Assembly (NCBI RefSeq): GCF_020360975.1
Contig: NW_025408680.1
Location: 930,001 to 994,000 of the forward strand
Length of the DNA: 64,000 nt
DNA from: Hirsutella rhossiliensis
Lineage: Eukaryota > Ascomycota > Sordariomycetes > Hypocreales > Ophiocordycipitaceae
Direction: 5' to 3'
In this document: piece after piece, positions 47,388-57,300 of the stretch
Layout: every line of letters starts with the position of its first letter
Position numbering within the stretch: the stretch's first letter is position 1
The notes under the pieces: generated by a model
What the model saw: only the letters and a program-made list of their open reading frames with translations
Told to the model about the DNA's origin: nothing
Databases searched by the model: none
Program-made: the position numbers and the translations under genes

Positions 47388-48407
47388 ATGCTCGTAGTAG
47401 CAGCGGCAATAGCAATAATAGCCCTAACAACAATAATAACTCTAACTAGTAAGTTCCGCGCCTTATAGAGCGGGAGGCCGTATTCCGTCGTGCTAACTTC
47501 CGCGATAGATATATCCGCCTCTCCCTCTCCTACCTCCTCCTTCTCGGAGCGTGCAAAGTCGTTCGTCGACGCCGTGCTAGCCGCGGCCGACGACGACTCC
47601 GCCGCTGCCGCCGCTCCTGCCCGCGCCGCTGCCACCGCTCCCACCGCCGCCGCCGCCGCCTCTGCTGCGCTATTCGCTCTCACGTCGCCCCTTAGGGTGA
47701 CGACGCTATCCCCGCCGCCACCCGTGACGCCCGGCCCCTCGGCCCCCGCCTCCGTCTCCGCTACCCCCGTAAGTCCGTAGTTAGGCAAGCGTAATAGACG
47801 TTATCCGCTAACCTCCTATAGCATAAGCGCTAAGTGCAGGCCGGCGCCGCCCGGCCCCTATATGCGTTGTGCGTCGCAGGAGCTCGACTGCTCCGACTAG
47901 GCCGGGCGCCGCCGCGGCGGCAGCTGCTACTAGTGCGCGCGAGCCGGCCGCGCCTATAAGGCGGCGCCTCCCGTCCTGCTCGCTGCGGCGTCGGCTTAGA
48001 AGGCCGGCTCGTACGGGTAGGCGCGGGGGGCTGCTAAGAAGCGCCTTACCGCCGCCGCCGCCGCCTACCGCAACCTCCGCGCCCTCGAGTGATAGGGCCT
48101 TATACCTAAGTAAGTCTTACTCCTCCGCTCCCCTGTTTCCGCCTCTAACGTACCCGGCGCTAGGGACACTACCTCCGTCGCCCTATCGGCGGTCCCCTTA
48201 GCCGTGCCCGCCCCCGTCACCGCCGCTGCCCCCGCCGCCGCCCCCAGCCGCCCCCCCCCTGCCCCCCGGGCCGCCGCCGCCGACTAGCTTACGGGCTTAG
48301 AGGGCCGCCTTAGCGCCCTAGAGACCGCCGCCGCCGCTAATAAGAAGGAGGAGGCCGACGAGGACGACGATAATAAAGATAATAATAATAATAACGATAA
48401 GGAATAA
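47388..48407 (+). pseudogene. A3 antisense cargo ORF (339 codons, Cys-containing, Ala-rich)
   Basis: One plus-strand frame runs from ATG 47388 to TAA 48405-48407 (1,020 bp), broken only by a few TAG codons of RIP type. In order: a hydrophobic start (LVVAAAIAIIAL); a Ser/Pro/Ala-rich part; near 47870-47970 a Cys cluster, RCASQELDC followed by SCY.CARAGR (the last Cys pair spaced by two residues, like a zinc-binding CxxC); Ala-rich helices; and an acidic Asp/Asn tail. It is tail-to-tail with pol, whose end lies about 13 bp beyond. I do not recognise a named family. The shorter ORFs overlapping it in other frames are not supported. Gene function is unknown. Confidence 0.55.
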
Positions 48408-48419
48408 GCCCGGGTAGTC

Positions 48420-51400
48420 TAGGGGCTCCGCCCCGTAATAAACGCTATTTTTATCTCCGCCCGTACTATTACGCTTATATTGCCTATATTGCCGTGACTG
48501 CCCCCTCCGCTATACCTACTTCGTGGTCCTGGCCTAGGCTGCTGTCGGTGGTCCGCTAGTCCGTCGTTCTCGTCTACCGTTCCGAATAAGGCTTTGAACT
48601 TATTGAGGGCTACGGTTCCCGTAAACTTACGTGCGGGTTCCTACGTAGGGTCGAGATACCCGCGCTACTTAACGAGGACCTCCCGGCGTTTCCCCCTGCC
48701 GACCTTTTTCTAGCGCGCGGCCCGTATCTCTTCGACCTCGAACTCGTCCTCTCCCTCTACCTCGATTACGGGCGGTTAGGCGTCCGCTGCTTCTTATCCG
48801 GGCAGCGGGTTAGAGGAGGCTCTATAAAGGAGGTCTACGTTAATCTTATTATAGACCCCCGTTAGGAGACCATCGAGCTCTATAACCTACGGGCTAATAA
48901 CCCTCCGTACCGTAAACTTCGCGTATAGCTAGTTAAGCTTCTTCTTTAGTCGTGCCGACCTATAGTTGCGGAGGTCTAGCTATACCTTATCTCCTGCCGC
49001 GAACCTATCTACTAGGGCCCTAGTCTTATTAGCGTGCCGCTCCTGATCTTACGCCGCGGCGGCTATCGCGGATTAGCAATAATCCGTGGTCTCCTATAGC
49101 TTTCGTACGAACGCGGAGGCGCGGCCCTCTAGTAACGCATTGCTATGCTGCTCCGCTACCACGTCTACGGCAAAGGGAACTAGTAAGGGTAGTTCGAAGC
49201 TATACGTTGCAAAGAAAGGGGCCATCCTAATAGAGGTATATAGTTTACTATTTAACGTAAGTTGGGCCGCGGGGAGCTACCGGTCTTAGTCTACTTAGTT
49301 GCGGGCCACGATAGCCCGTAAGTAAGCCTACGCCTCCTAGTTAACCCTCTCGGGCCCTCCGTCGGTCTATAGGTAATATGCCATGCTAAGTAGCTACGTA
49401 ATCTAAAGTAGCTAGCATAGGTGCTGCTAAAAGCGGCTAGTCTAATTCGATCCCCTATCGCTTATAATAGAGGCTAGCTAGCTATGCGAGCGGGCCTAGT
49501 ACTATAGGAAGCGCTCTACGTAGGACTCCGTATCTATAGACGGCATCGGCTCTAATACTATAGACTTACTAAGTCGGTCCTTAATTACCTATATATAGCG
49601 GTTGCCGCCCTCTATAAGTAGGAGGTCCGTTATAAAGTCTATCTATATATGCGTGTAGAACTAGTCGGGTACCGGAAGCTGCTTAAGCAGCCCCTTAAGC
49701 TACGCCCTCTAGATCTTCGTGCGGCCGTAGATATCGCAGTTACGGAGGAAGCGACGAACGTGGTGCTATAGGAGGGGCCAGTAAAAGTCCCTCGCAAGGC
49801 CTGCTGCTGTGCCCTGTCTGCCTAGGTGACCCACGACGCTAGAGTTATAGATAAGTTAGACCAGCCTCCCTCGGAGCTTATTCCGTTCGTCTAGCTCCGG
49901 CGGTCCCTCCTTCTCCTTAGCTTCCGTGGTATACGGTGCGCCCGGTACCTATAGTCTCCCCCGCTAGCGTAGATGCCCCCGTAGGTCGATATAGCAGTCG
50001 GCCACCTATACCTTTAGCTTTAGCTTCGGATCTAGGCGTCGAGCGCCGGACTTAACGGCGCGGCGCACGCCCTCGTAGGTGCGGTCTAGAGCCGCCATCC
50101 TATCCTATAAGCGTTATAGGGCCTTATCTTAGAACACTCTCGCCGCGCGCGCCCCTAGGCCGGTCTATCCCTCCTCGCCGGACCGAGGCAAGGGCGTAGA
50201 GGGAAGCTTATTCGCTAGCACCGCGTCTTCCTCTACTAGGGAAGCTCCTATATAAGTCCGTAGTGCTTCCTACGGGATAAGCTATAGATCCCGGGCCTCG
50301 ATGTCCGCTCCCGTCGGCCGGTCCTAATCCCTCTGGGAAAGCGCGTCTAGGACCGCGGAGTCCCGCCCGGGGCGGTACTTAATCGAGAAGTTAAAGCGTA
50401 AGAGATACTCCGCCTAGCGGGCTTGCCGCTCCGAGAGGTGCTAGCGAGTTATAAAGTACTCGAGGTTCCTATAGTCTATAAGAACCTCGAAGCTCTTATA
50501 GCTCCGGAGCTCCGCTTACTATTGCTCGAGGCAGCTAATAATCGCTAGCATCTCCTTATCGTAAATAGCGTAATTCCGCTCCGCTAGGGTTAGCTTACGG
50601 GAGTAGAACGCTACCGGTTACTTCCGCCCGTCTACCTCCTAGGAGAGCGTTCCTCCGAGTGCCTAGCCGCTATAGTCCGCTTTAACTAACGTAGACCGGT
50701 CGAAGTCCTACTAGAGCAGCACCGGGGCTTAAGAGAATAGGTCCTTAAGCGTACGGAACGCTCCTTCCTATATAGGCCCCTAGCGAAAGGCGGTCCGCTT
50801 CCCGGTAATCTCGTTTAGGGGCATTATAATATAGGAGAAGCCCCTAATAAACATCCTATAATAGTTCGCGAACCTAAGGAAGCTCCGCACGCCTATCTAC
50901 GTAGTTAGGGCAGCCTAGTCCCGAATCGCCTAGATCTTTGCGGGGTCCGCCTATATGCCTACGCCTACGTAGATAATAAAGCCTAGGTACTTAACCCTCT
51001 TAACCCCGAATTCGCACTTATCTAGGTCGAGGTAGAGCCTATAAAGTTAGAGGCGCTCTAGGACCCTCCGTACTTTCTATATATAGTCCTCGTAGGAGCC
51101 GCTCGTATAGATAAGGATATTATCTACGTATACGGAGGCGAACTCGTCGAGGAAGTCCCGAAGCACGTTATTAATATAACGCTAGAAGGTGGCGGGCGCT
51201 CCTAAGAGGCTAAAGGGCGTTATAAGCCACTCGAATAAGCCGTAGCGTATACGGAACGCCGTCTTCTACTCGTTACCCTCCGAGATCCGTACTTTATAGA
51301 ACGCCTGTTTTATATCTAGCTTCGTAAACTACTTCGCCTTCGAAAGGTTATGGAGCGTATCCGAGATTAGGGGCAAGGGGTAGCGGTCCGGCCTCGTGAT

Positions 51401-52300
51401 TGCGTTTAGGGCCCTATAGTCGTAATAGAACCGTATCCCGCCCCCTAGTTTACGCACGAATAGGACCGGCGCTCCTGCTTCGGAGCTGCTTGCTTAAATA
51501 AAACCCTTATCTAGGAGGTCCCTTAGCGTCTTCTTTAGCACTAGCAGCTCCGCGTATAACATACTATATAGCAGTCTAAACGGTGCAGGTAGTTCCTGCC
51601 CCTTCTTATCGGTGCGGAGTACGATCCTATAGTCTACCCCCGGCTTATATAGGTTAAGCTTATCTGCTTCCTAGGACTCGAATAGCGGCAGGAGGTCGTG
51701 AAAGCGCTCCGGTATCTATTGCCGTAGCTTAGAGGGCGACTTCGGCTTCTTCGTCTAGAGGGCCTTATCGATGTCCGCTAGGCTAACTACGTAGACCGCT
51801 GCGTTAGCCGCTGCCCGGCCTTGCCCCCGCTCTACCCGTCGCATGGTTCCTACGAAGATAGAGGCAAGGACTTCTTATGCCGAGCATAAAGCTCGCACGC
51901 CTAGTCCTACGCCTATAGAACCGTCGTCGTAGCGGACCTACCGTTGCGTAGGCCTAAACTATAGCTTCCTCCGGTACGGAACCGAGTATAACTCTATATA
52001 TAATAACTAGGGTTTCCCGAAGATTAGGGGAAACTCTAGTTAGGGGATTATATAGGCCACGATAAGCTTATAGCAACCGTCGACCTCTATAGCTAGCCAC
52101 GTAATACCCCTAATCACCGCACCCTCTATTGCGCCTAAGGCGCCCTTTACTCGCCTTAGGGCGATCTTTTCTACCGGCACTTATATCTCTCGCGCAAGCG
52201 CCTCGTTAACTGCGGCGTAGCACTAGCAGCCCTCGTCTATAAGGGCGGCAACGGGCAAGGAGTTATTAATTATAACCTATATTAAAGTAGGCTCCTCTTC
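48420..52300 (-). pseudogene. A3 pol (protease, RT, RNase H, integrase, chromodomain)
   Basis: Minus-strand order: protease with an ALIDEGC-like active-site region (about 52215-52250); RT with [20 protein letters not shown] (about 51400-51460) and YVDN at 51119-51130, where the second catalytic Asp of YVDD is lost by G-to-A; FANYYRMFIRGF (about 50845-50890); RNase H (about 50310-50710) with KEMLAII; integrase core with SDRGSN (about 49440-49460); chromodomain (48635-48755) ending DPTWEP. Trp/Gln codons are often TAG. The stop is near 48420. Complete in length but inactive. Confidence 0.82.
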
Positions 52301-53158
52301 TATACGGGCGGATAATTCTTCCTTCTCCTTTACTAGTGCTAGCAATTAGGGCTCTAGAGCCCGTCTTTACTCTAGAGCTACTCTTTTTCCTCCGGGCCTA
52401 GGGGGGCGGAGTCCTCCTTATCGTCTAAGGCGAGGAGCGGTTCTATCTTCGCTACTCGAACCGCTACGGGCCGCTTAGCTAAAAGGAAGGGGCATTTTAA
52501 TATAAAGTACGTAGATGCTCCGCAACGTAGGTAGCGGCCGTTAGCCTTCCTCTTCCCGATTTCCTCGCTCGTTACCTACTTCGCCCGCTACTTAGAGTGC
52601 GGGGTAGTGTAGGGGGTGGTCGACGGCGTCTTCTTGCCGCGTCTAGCCCGGTCCGTGCGGGTAGCCGATATTAGGGTGTCCCCGTCCGTGTCGATAGCCG
52701 GTTATTTATCTTATAGAGGGGCGGTAATCCCGTCGCCGCTATGCGGCGTACGCTTACGGAGCTTCTAGAAACGCGGCGTCTGCTCGTAGCCCTAAGCCAC
52801 CTTTATTAACCGGCTCACGTACTCGCCGTAGTTAGTAGGCATAATCACGGGGATAAGCAGCTCCCGTAGGGCCGGCGTGATCGAATTCCGTAGCTATATA
52901 AGCTTCGCGCTGTCTTCCCATACCGTAGTCCCCGCTACCCGTGAGAGCGTCTCTTCGAAATCGGGAAGGAATTCGCTAAAGGTTTATCCGTCTCTCTGCT
53001 TAAGGGTCCGCAGCCTATCTTACGCCTTCTCCCGCTCCTATACGTTGCCGAACGTATATATAAGGTGTTAGAAGAAGTCTTATAGGTCGCGTCTGCCCCT
53101 AGGGCCGCCCTTATCCTAGAATCCGGAGATCCGCCGTATCTAGGGCTCCGGCAGCGTG
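52300..53158 (-). pseudogene. A3 gag, C-terminal part
   Basis: The minus strand reads a typical chromovirus gag: LRTLKQRDGQTFSEFLPDFE (about 52960-53020), then TPALRELLIP and TNYGEYVSRLIKVA, then a degenerate CCHC knuckle near 52490-52560 (first and central residues altered). B splits it at 53158; the upstream codons are at 63964-64000. Confidence 0.7.
53154..53158. repeat. Target-site duplication of B (GCGTG)
   Basis: GCGTG abuts the left LTR start (TGTGACG at 53159) and recurs at 63959-63963 after the right LTR end. Joining the flanks restores an open A3 gag frame. Confidence 0.9.
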
Positions 53159-53623
53159 TGTGACGACCGGTGATATTCCCAAGGGATAAACCTGTCGTGG
53201 GGTTTATGTTGGCAGATACAACAGGGCGTGGTCTGAACAATGATAAGTATGTCACGTTGGTGATGAGTCGGAGGTCGTAGACCGTAGACTGTAACCAGGT
53301 AATCAAGTGATCGGAATCAGAGATGAGATCGTGATAGGGATCGTAATGATTGTGTTGAAAGCTAAAGAGCTATCTAGTCTAAAGAGTGAAATGGGGCAGC
53401 TATATACCCAACTGCCCGTCTCTGATCGCGAGGTGCTGGAGGTGATCACAGAGGTGATCACCTTGATCGATGAACGATCCGTCGAGCACCGCTCGCTTGA
53501 TCGTGGGCGATCCACCGATCACCTTTCGCATGGTCACGTGATCCTTCAGCGGTTAGTCATCCCTGGCCCGTGTCATGGCCATCCGTTGGTCGGGTCGTAA
53601 CATCCGTTGGTCGGGTCGTAACA
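53159..53623 (-). repeat. B 3' LTR (465 bp)
   Basis: Starts TGTGACG and ends TAACA on the plus strand. The last 42 bp are two direct copies of a 21-bp unit (53582-53602, 53603-53623). It has perfect GGTGATCACC-type palindromes near 53450-53462 and, on the element strand, a TATATA box (53401-53406) followed 43 nt later by AGCTTTCAAC (53354-53363). Confidence 0.92.
53354..53363 (-). promoter_or_regulatory. Presumed 5' end of B mRNA (self-primer)
   Basis: AGCTTTCAAC on the element strand lies 43 nt after the TATATA box, where transcription should begin. It is perfectly complementary to GTTGAAAGCT placed one base inside the 5' LTR (60499-60508). Tf1 and sushi-like chromoviruses prime reverse transcription with the folded-back 5' end of their own mRNA. 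The same 10-mer is in the 5' LTR at 60703-60712. Confidence 0.5.
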
Positions 53624-53640
53624 TCAGGTCTCCCCCTCCG
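53624..53640 (-). promoter_or_regulatory. B polypurine tract
   Basis: On the minus strand GGAGGGGGAGACCTGA sits directly before the 3' LTR. G1 has AAGAAGGGGAGAT at the same place. Confidence 0.7.
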
Positions 53641-53743
53641 TTGGTCTTGCCCTCAAGACCTGCTTTAGCCGCCGTGTCGCATATCCTGGTCATTTCCTGC
53701 GTGAGTGTGCCGTTCCTTTCTTCTTCCTTCATCATGGTCCGTC

Positions 53744-54349
53744 ATGCCGTCTGACCGTGTTTCCAAGAAAAGGGCCAAGGCCTCGTCGTCCATCCGTTGT
53801 GGTGTCCTGCTTTCCACGATCCTTTCGAATCCCGACATTCTTACGATGCCTTCTTGCTCGGCTTGCGAGCGTCGCGGACTCCGGGAATGCCAGGTGTCGT
53901 CTTCGGATTCTGATCGCTGTGTCGAATGCGTGCGCCTTCACCTTCCCCGCTGCGACGTCCAAGGGGTATCGCCGGCACAGCTTCGAAATATTGCAAATCA
54001 ACACATCAAGCTCGAACGCGAGCTTGAGGAGGCCGAGGAAAGGTTCTGCGCCTTCGAAAACAAAAGAAATTATGGTTTGAAAAGATGATGCGGGCGGTCT
54101 CCCGTGGGATCGATAACGTTGAGGAGCTGGAACGTGTCGAGAAGAAGAGGCGGAGAAGGAGCGGCAACGAGTGGAGGAGGCGCGGCCGCCTTCCCTCACG
54201 ACGATCGGTTACCCTCGGACTTCGTCGAGGATTGGGATTCTTTGTACTCCCAGGTGTCGTTGTCTCCTTCTGTCTTAGCCCAATTTGGGTTGCTCGGGAT
54301 TCGTCGGCGCCGGAAAATCCCATTTCGTCAGGAGGTTGATCTTTGTTGA
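53744..54349 (+). pseudogene. B antisense cargo ORF (Cys-rich plus coiled coil, about 200 codons, frameshifted)
   Basis: From ATG 53744 the plus frame reads a basic start, then a Cys cluster CSACERRGLREC and, after 9 residues, CVECVRLHLPRC (CxxC pairs), then a helical LERELEEAEER. The first frame stops at 54088. The next frame continues with KKLWFEKMMRAVSRGIDNVE (about 54063-54125), and a third frame carries DFVEDWDSLYSQV (about 54217-54255) and ends at TGA 54347-54349. It overlaps the pol stop (54328) by about 22 bp, tail-to-tail. A CT-rich run (53711-53731) precedes the ATG. I recall similar unnamed proteins in fungal annotations; function unknown. Not a Zn2Cys6 regulator: the spacing differs. 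Confidence 0.6.
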
Positions 54350-57300
54350 TTGAATTGTCGGAGAAGCGAACCACAATGGGTCAGGTGCTTGGTGGGTTCC
54401 CATGTGTTTTCCTCAGGTCCGTATCCTTTCCATTTTACAAGGTATTCCTGTTGCTGACCTTGTTTTCTTGTGTCCAGTATTTGTTCTGCTTCGTATTCTT
54501 GATCGTCGTCGACTTCGATTTTTCCTGTGGTTTGGCGTTTCGTGGTGCTGGTTCCAATAATGAGATATGAAATATCGGGTGTATCCGCATTGTTGTTGGT
54601 AGCGAAAGTTCGTAGTTGACTTTTGAAATGGTTTTCTTGACTTTGAACGGTCCAAGTTTCTTGAAATCCAATTTGTTGCTTGGTCGTTTTGTTTTGATGT
54701 TTCGTCGTACGAGGTAGACCATGTCTCCCTCTTGAAAGATTGGTCCCTGCAATCTTTTCCGATTGTAGTGAGTGGACATTCGTTCTCTGACGAATTGAAG
54801 TTCTTGTTGCATTTCTTTATGCAATTTTCGTAGCTGATCTGCTTGCAGTATCGCTCGTTCCGCTTGTGGTCCTTGTCGAGTGACCTTGAATGCTTCTGGG
54901 TTGTATCCGTAATTGGCGTATGCTGGTGAGAGCTTGGTTGTCTCTGTGACTGAGCTGTTGTAAGCTAGTTGTGCCGTCGGTAGCCATTTAACCCAATCGT
55001 TTTGTTCGTAGCTGATGTAGCATCGTAAATATTGTTCAAGCGTTTGGTTGAGTCGTTCTGTTTGTCCATCTGTTTGTGGGTGATAAGCTGTGCTGAGCTT
55101 ATGTTTCGTCCCCAATTGTGCCATGAGCTTGCCAAAACTTGGCCACAAATGTGCTTCCTCTGTCAGAGACAATCTCGTTCGGTAGTCCGTGATTGCTGAC
55201 AATAGTTCGTAGGAACACATATGCTAGCTCTTCTGCATTGCTTGCTTCTTTGTACGGCAAGAAGTATCCGTACTTCGTCAATCTGTCGGTAATGACGAAT
55301 ATGCTGTCGTACTTGACGTTGGTCATGGGTTCTTTTGACAGTGGTAGCTTCGTGACATGGTCGAAAGCTATTGAATCCCATGGTTTTTCTGGTACTGGTA
55401 GTGGTTGTAATTCTCCGTATGGCTTGTGTCGTTCAGCTTTGCTTCGTGCGCAAAGTTCGCATTTTCTGATAGTTTCGCTGATTCGTTTCTTCATCCGTGG
55501 AAAGTCGTAGATTCGTCGAATTCTTTCCATCGTCCTCCGGATTCCTTGGTGTCCGTGTGTCGGGTGTTCGTGAATTTCGCGTATAACTTCGTCCTGAAGT
55601 TCTTCTGGTACAAAGATCTTTCCTTGATGCTTTGCCAGGCCATCTTCCCAAACAACTGGAAGTGGTTCCCAATCAACCTTATCGTAGGCTTGTTGGATCT
55701 TCTTCGTAAGGCCTTCGTCTGGATTGACCTTGAAGATTGCGTTAAGCTGTCGTTGTTGCATATTCCCTTCATTGTTGAGCTCAAGGAGTTGTCCTTTCAC
55801 AATAGGTGCTCCTGTGTCGTAGTCGGATCGTCGGCTGAGGGCATCAGCTCGACCGTTTTCTGTTCCTTTTCTGTGGATTATTTCGTAGTCGAATTCTGAT
55901 AGACATTCGGCCCATCGGATCTGTCGTCCGTTCAATTGTTGCGTCGTCGCGAAATGTGAGATGTTTTTGTGATCTGTGTAGACCTTGATTTTGTGTTTGC
56001 TTCCGAGAAGGTAGTGTCGAAATTCCTTAAAAGCTTGAATGATTGCGAGGAATTCTTTGTCGTAGATGGGGTAATTGAGTTCTGCGCCATGTAGCTTTTT
56101 CGAGTAGAATGCAATTGGTCGTAGTCTTCCTTCATCGTCCTTCTGTCCGATTTGTGCTCCTAGAGCAAAGTCTGATGCATCGGTTTCGAGTTCGATTTGT
56201 CGTTCTGGATCGAAGGTGGTTAAGACCGGTTCTTGCGTAATCGTCGTTTTGATGCATTCGAAAGCTTCGTTGGCTTTGTCGTCCCATGTAAACTCTTTTT
56301 CCTTCTTCGTTAAGTCGTGTAGTGGTGTTGCAATCTTTCCGAAATCTTTGATGAATCGTCGGTAGTAATTCGCAAATCCTAGGAAACTTTGTACGTCCTT
56401 GACGTTCTTTGGCGTTGGCCATTCTTTGACTGAGTTGATCTTGTCTTGTTGCATTCGTATCTCTCCTGGTGAGATCGTGTGTCCGAGGAAATCTACTTCC
56501 TGTGTGTGGAACTTGCTTTTTTCTGGTTCAACCAGTAACTTCGCATTCTGAAGTGCGCGGAGTACCTTGTGGACGTGTTCCTTGTGTTCTTCTAGGTGGC
56601 CGAGAAGATTAGGATATCATCCAGGTATACTACCACAAAGATGTCCAAGTGTTCGCGTAGGACATTGTTGATCATCCGTTGGAAGGTAGCTGGTGCATTT
56701 GTGAGTCCAAATGGCATTACCAGATATTCGAATAGTCCGAATTTCGTTCTGAAAGCTGTCATCCATTCGTGTCCCTTCTTCATGCGTATTAAGTTGTAGG
56801 CGCCTTTGAGATCGAGGGCTGTAAACCATTTTTTGCCGTGCAGTCGATCTCGTAGTTCCGATATAAGCGGTAATGGTGTTCGGTCCTTCATTGTAATATC
56901 GTTTAGGCGTCTGTAGTCGACAACTAGTCGTAGCTTGCCGTTTTTCTTTGGAACAAACATGACTGGGTAGCCTGCTTCGGATGTTGATGTTCGTATGTAT
57001 CCCTTTCGTAGATTCTCGTCGAGGTAGTCGCGTAGCGTTTGCAGTTGCTTTTCGTTTAGGTTGTAAATCTTATGGAACGTCGGCGTTCTTCCATCTTTGA
57101 GACAAATTTCGTGGTCCCATTGACTGTGTTCGGTAACCCTGTCTCGAGTTCTTCCTTGAAGAGTTTGTCGTATTTCCGGTATTCCTGTGGGATGTTCTTC
57201 ATTCTGTCTTGTGGGCTTTGTTCTTTCTTTTGAGAGCTGGTTTCCCTTGACTCGAGCTCTTTGTTGATTTGTTCGAGGTCTTTCCTTAGAGTGGCAATAA

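Larger units (their letters stand above)
46760..53158 (-). mobile_element. A3: Ty3/Gypsy chromovirus, lightly RIP-mutated, gag split by B
   Basis: Starts with the LTR end (TGTTACGGAG) inside C3 and runs leftward-coded: LTR, purine tract, antisense ORF, pol (integrase-chromodomain end first on the map), and gag up to 53158. B is inserted at the GCGTG duplication (53154-53158), and A3 gag resumes at 63964-64000. TpG and CpA are moderately present, unlike 1-46759, so A3 saw little RIP. The 5' LTR is outside the window. Confidence 0.88.

Noticed and set aside
47322..47451. Intron in the A3 antisense ORF (GTAAGT at about 47324, CTAACTAG at about 47445)
   Set aside because: The signals fit, but splicing would remove the ATG at 47388 and the GTAAGTTCCG motif is itself repeated; too weak to call.
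47381..47788. 135-residue minus-strand ORF in A3 (Gly/Ala-rich)
   Set aside because: It is the complement of the Ala/Ser/Pro-rich part of the plus-strand cargo ORF. The plus frame continues for 340 codons into a Cys cluster and acidic tail, so it is favoured, though the minus ORF cannot be fully excluded.
47869..48201. 110-residue plus-strand ORF beginning MRRRSS
   Set aside because: Different phase from the longer cargo frame that carries the Cys cluster; no conserved features.
53440..53465. Terminator hairpin in the B LTR (GGTGATCACC repeats)
   Set aside because: Intrinsic hairpin terminators do not apply in fungi; a palindromic binding site in the LTR is more likely, with no further support.
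53870..53990. Zn2Cys6 transcription factor in the B antisense ORF
   Set aside because: Cys spacing (CxxCx6C ... CxxCx8C) does not fit the C6 binuclear cluster, and no regulatory domain follows.
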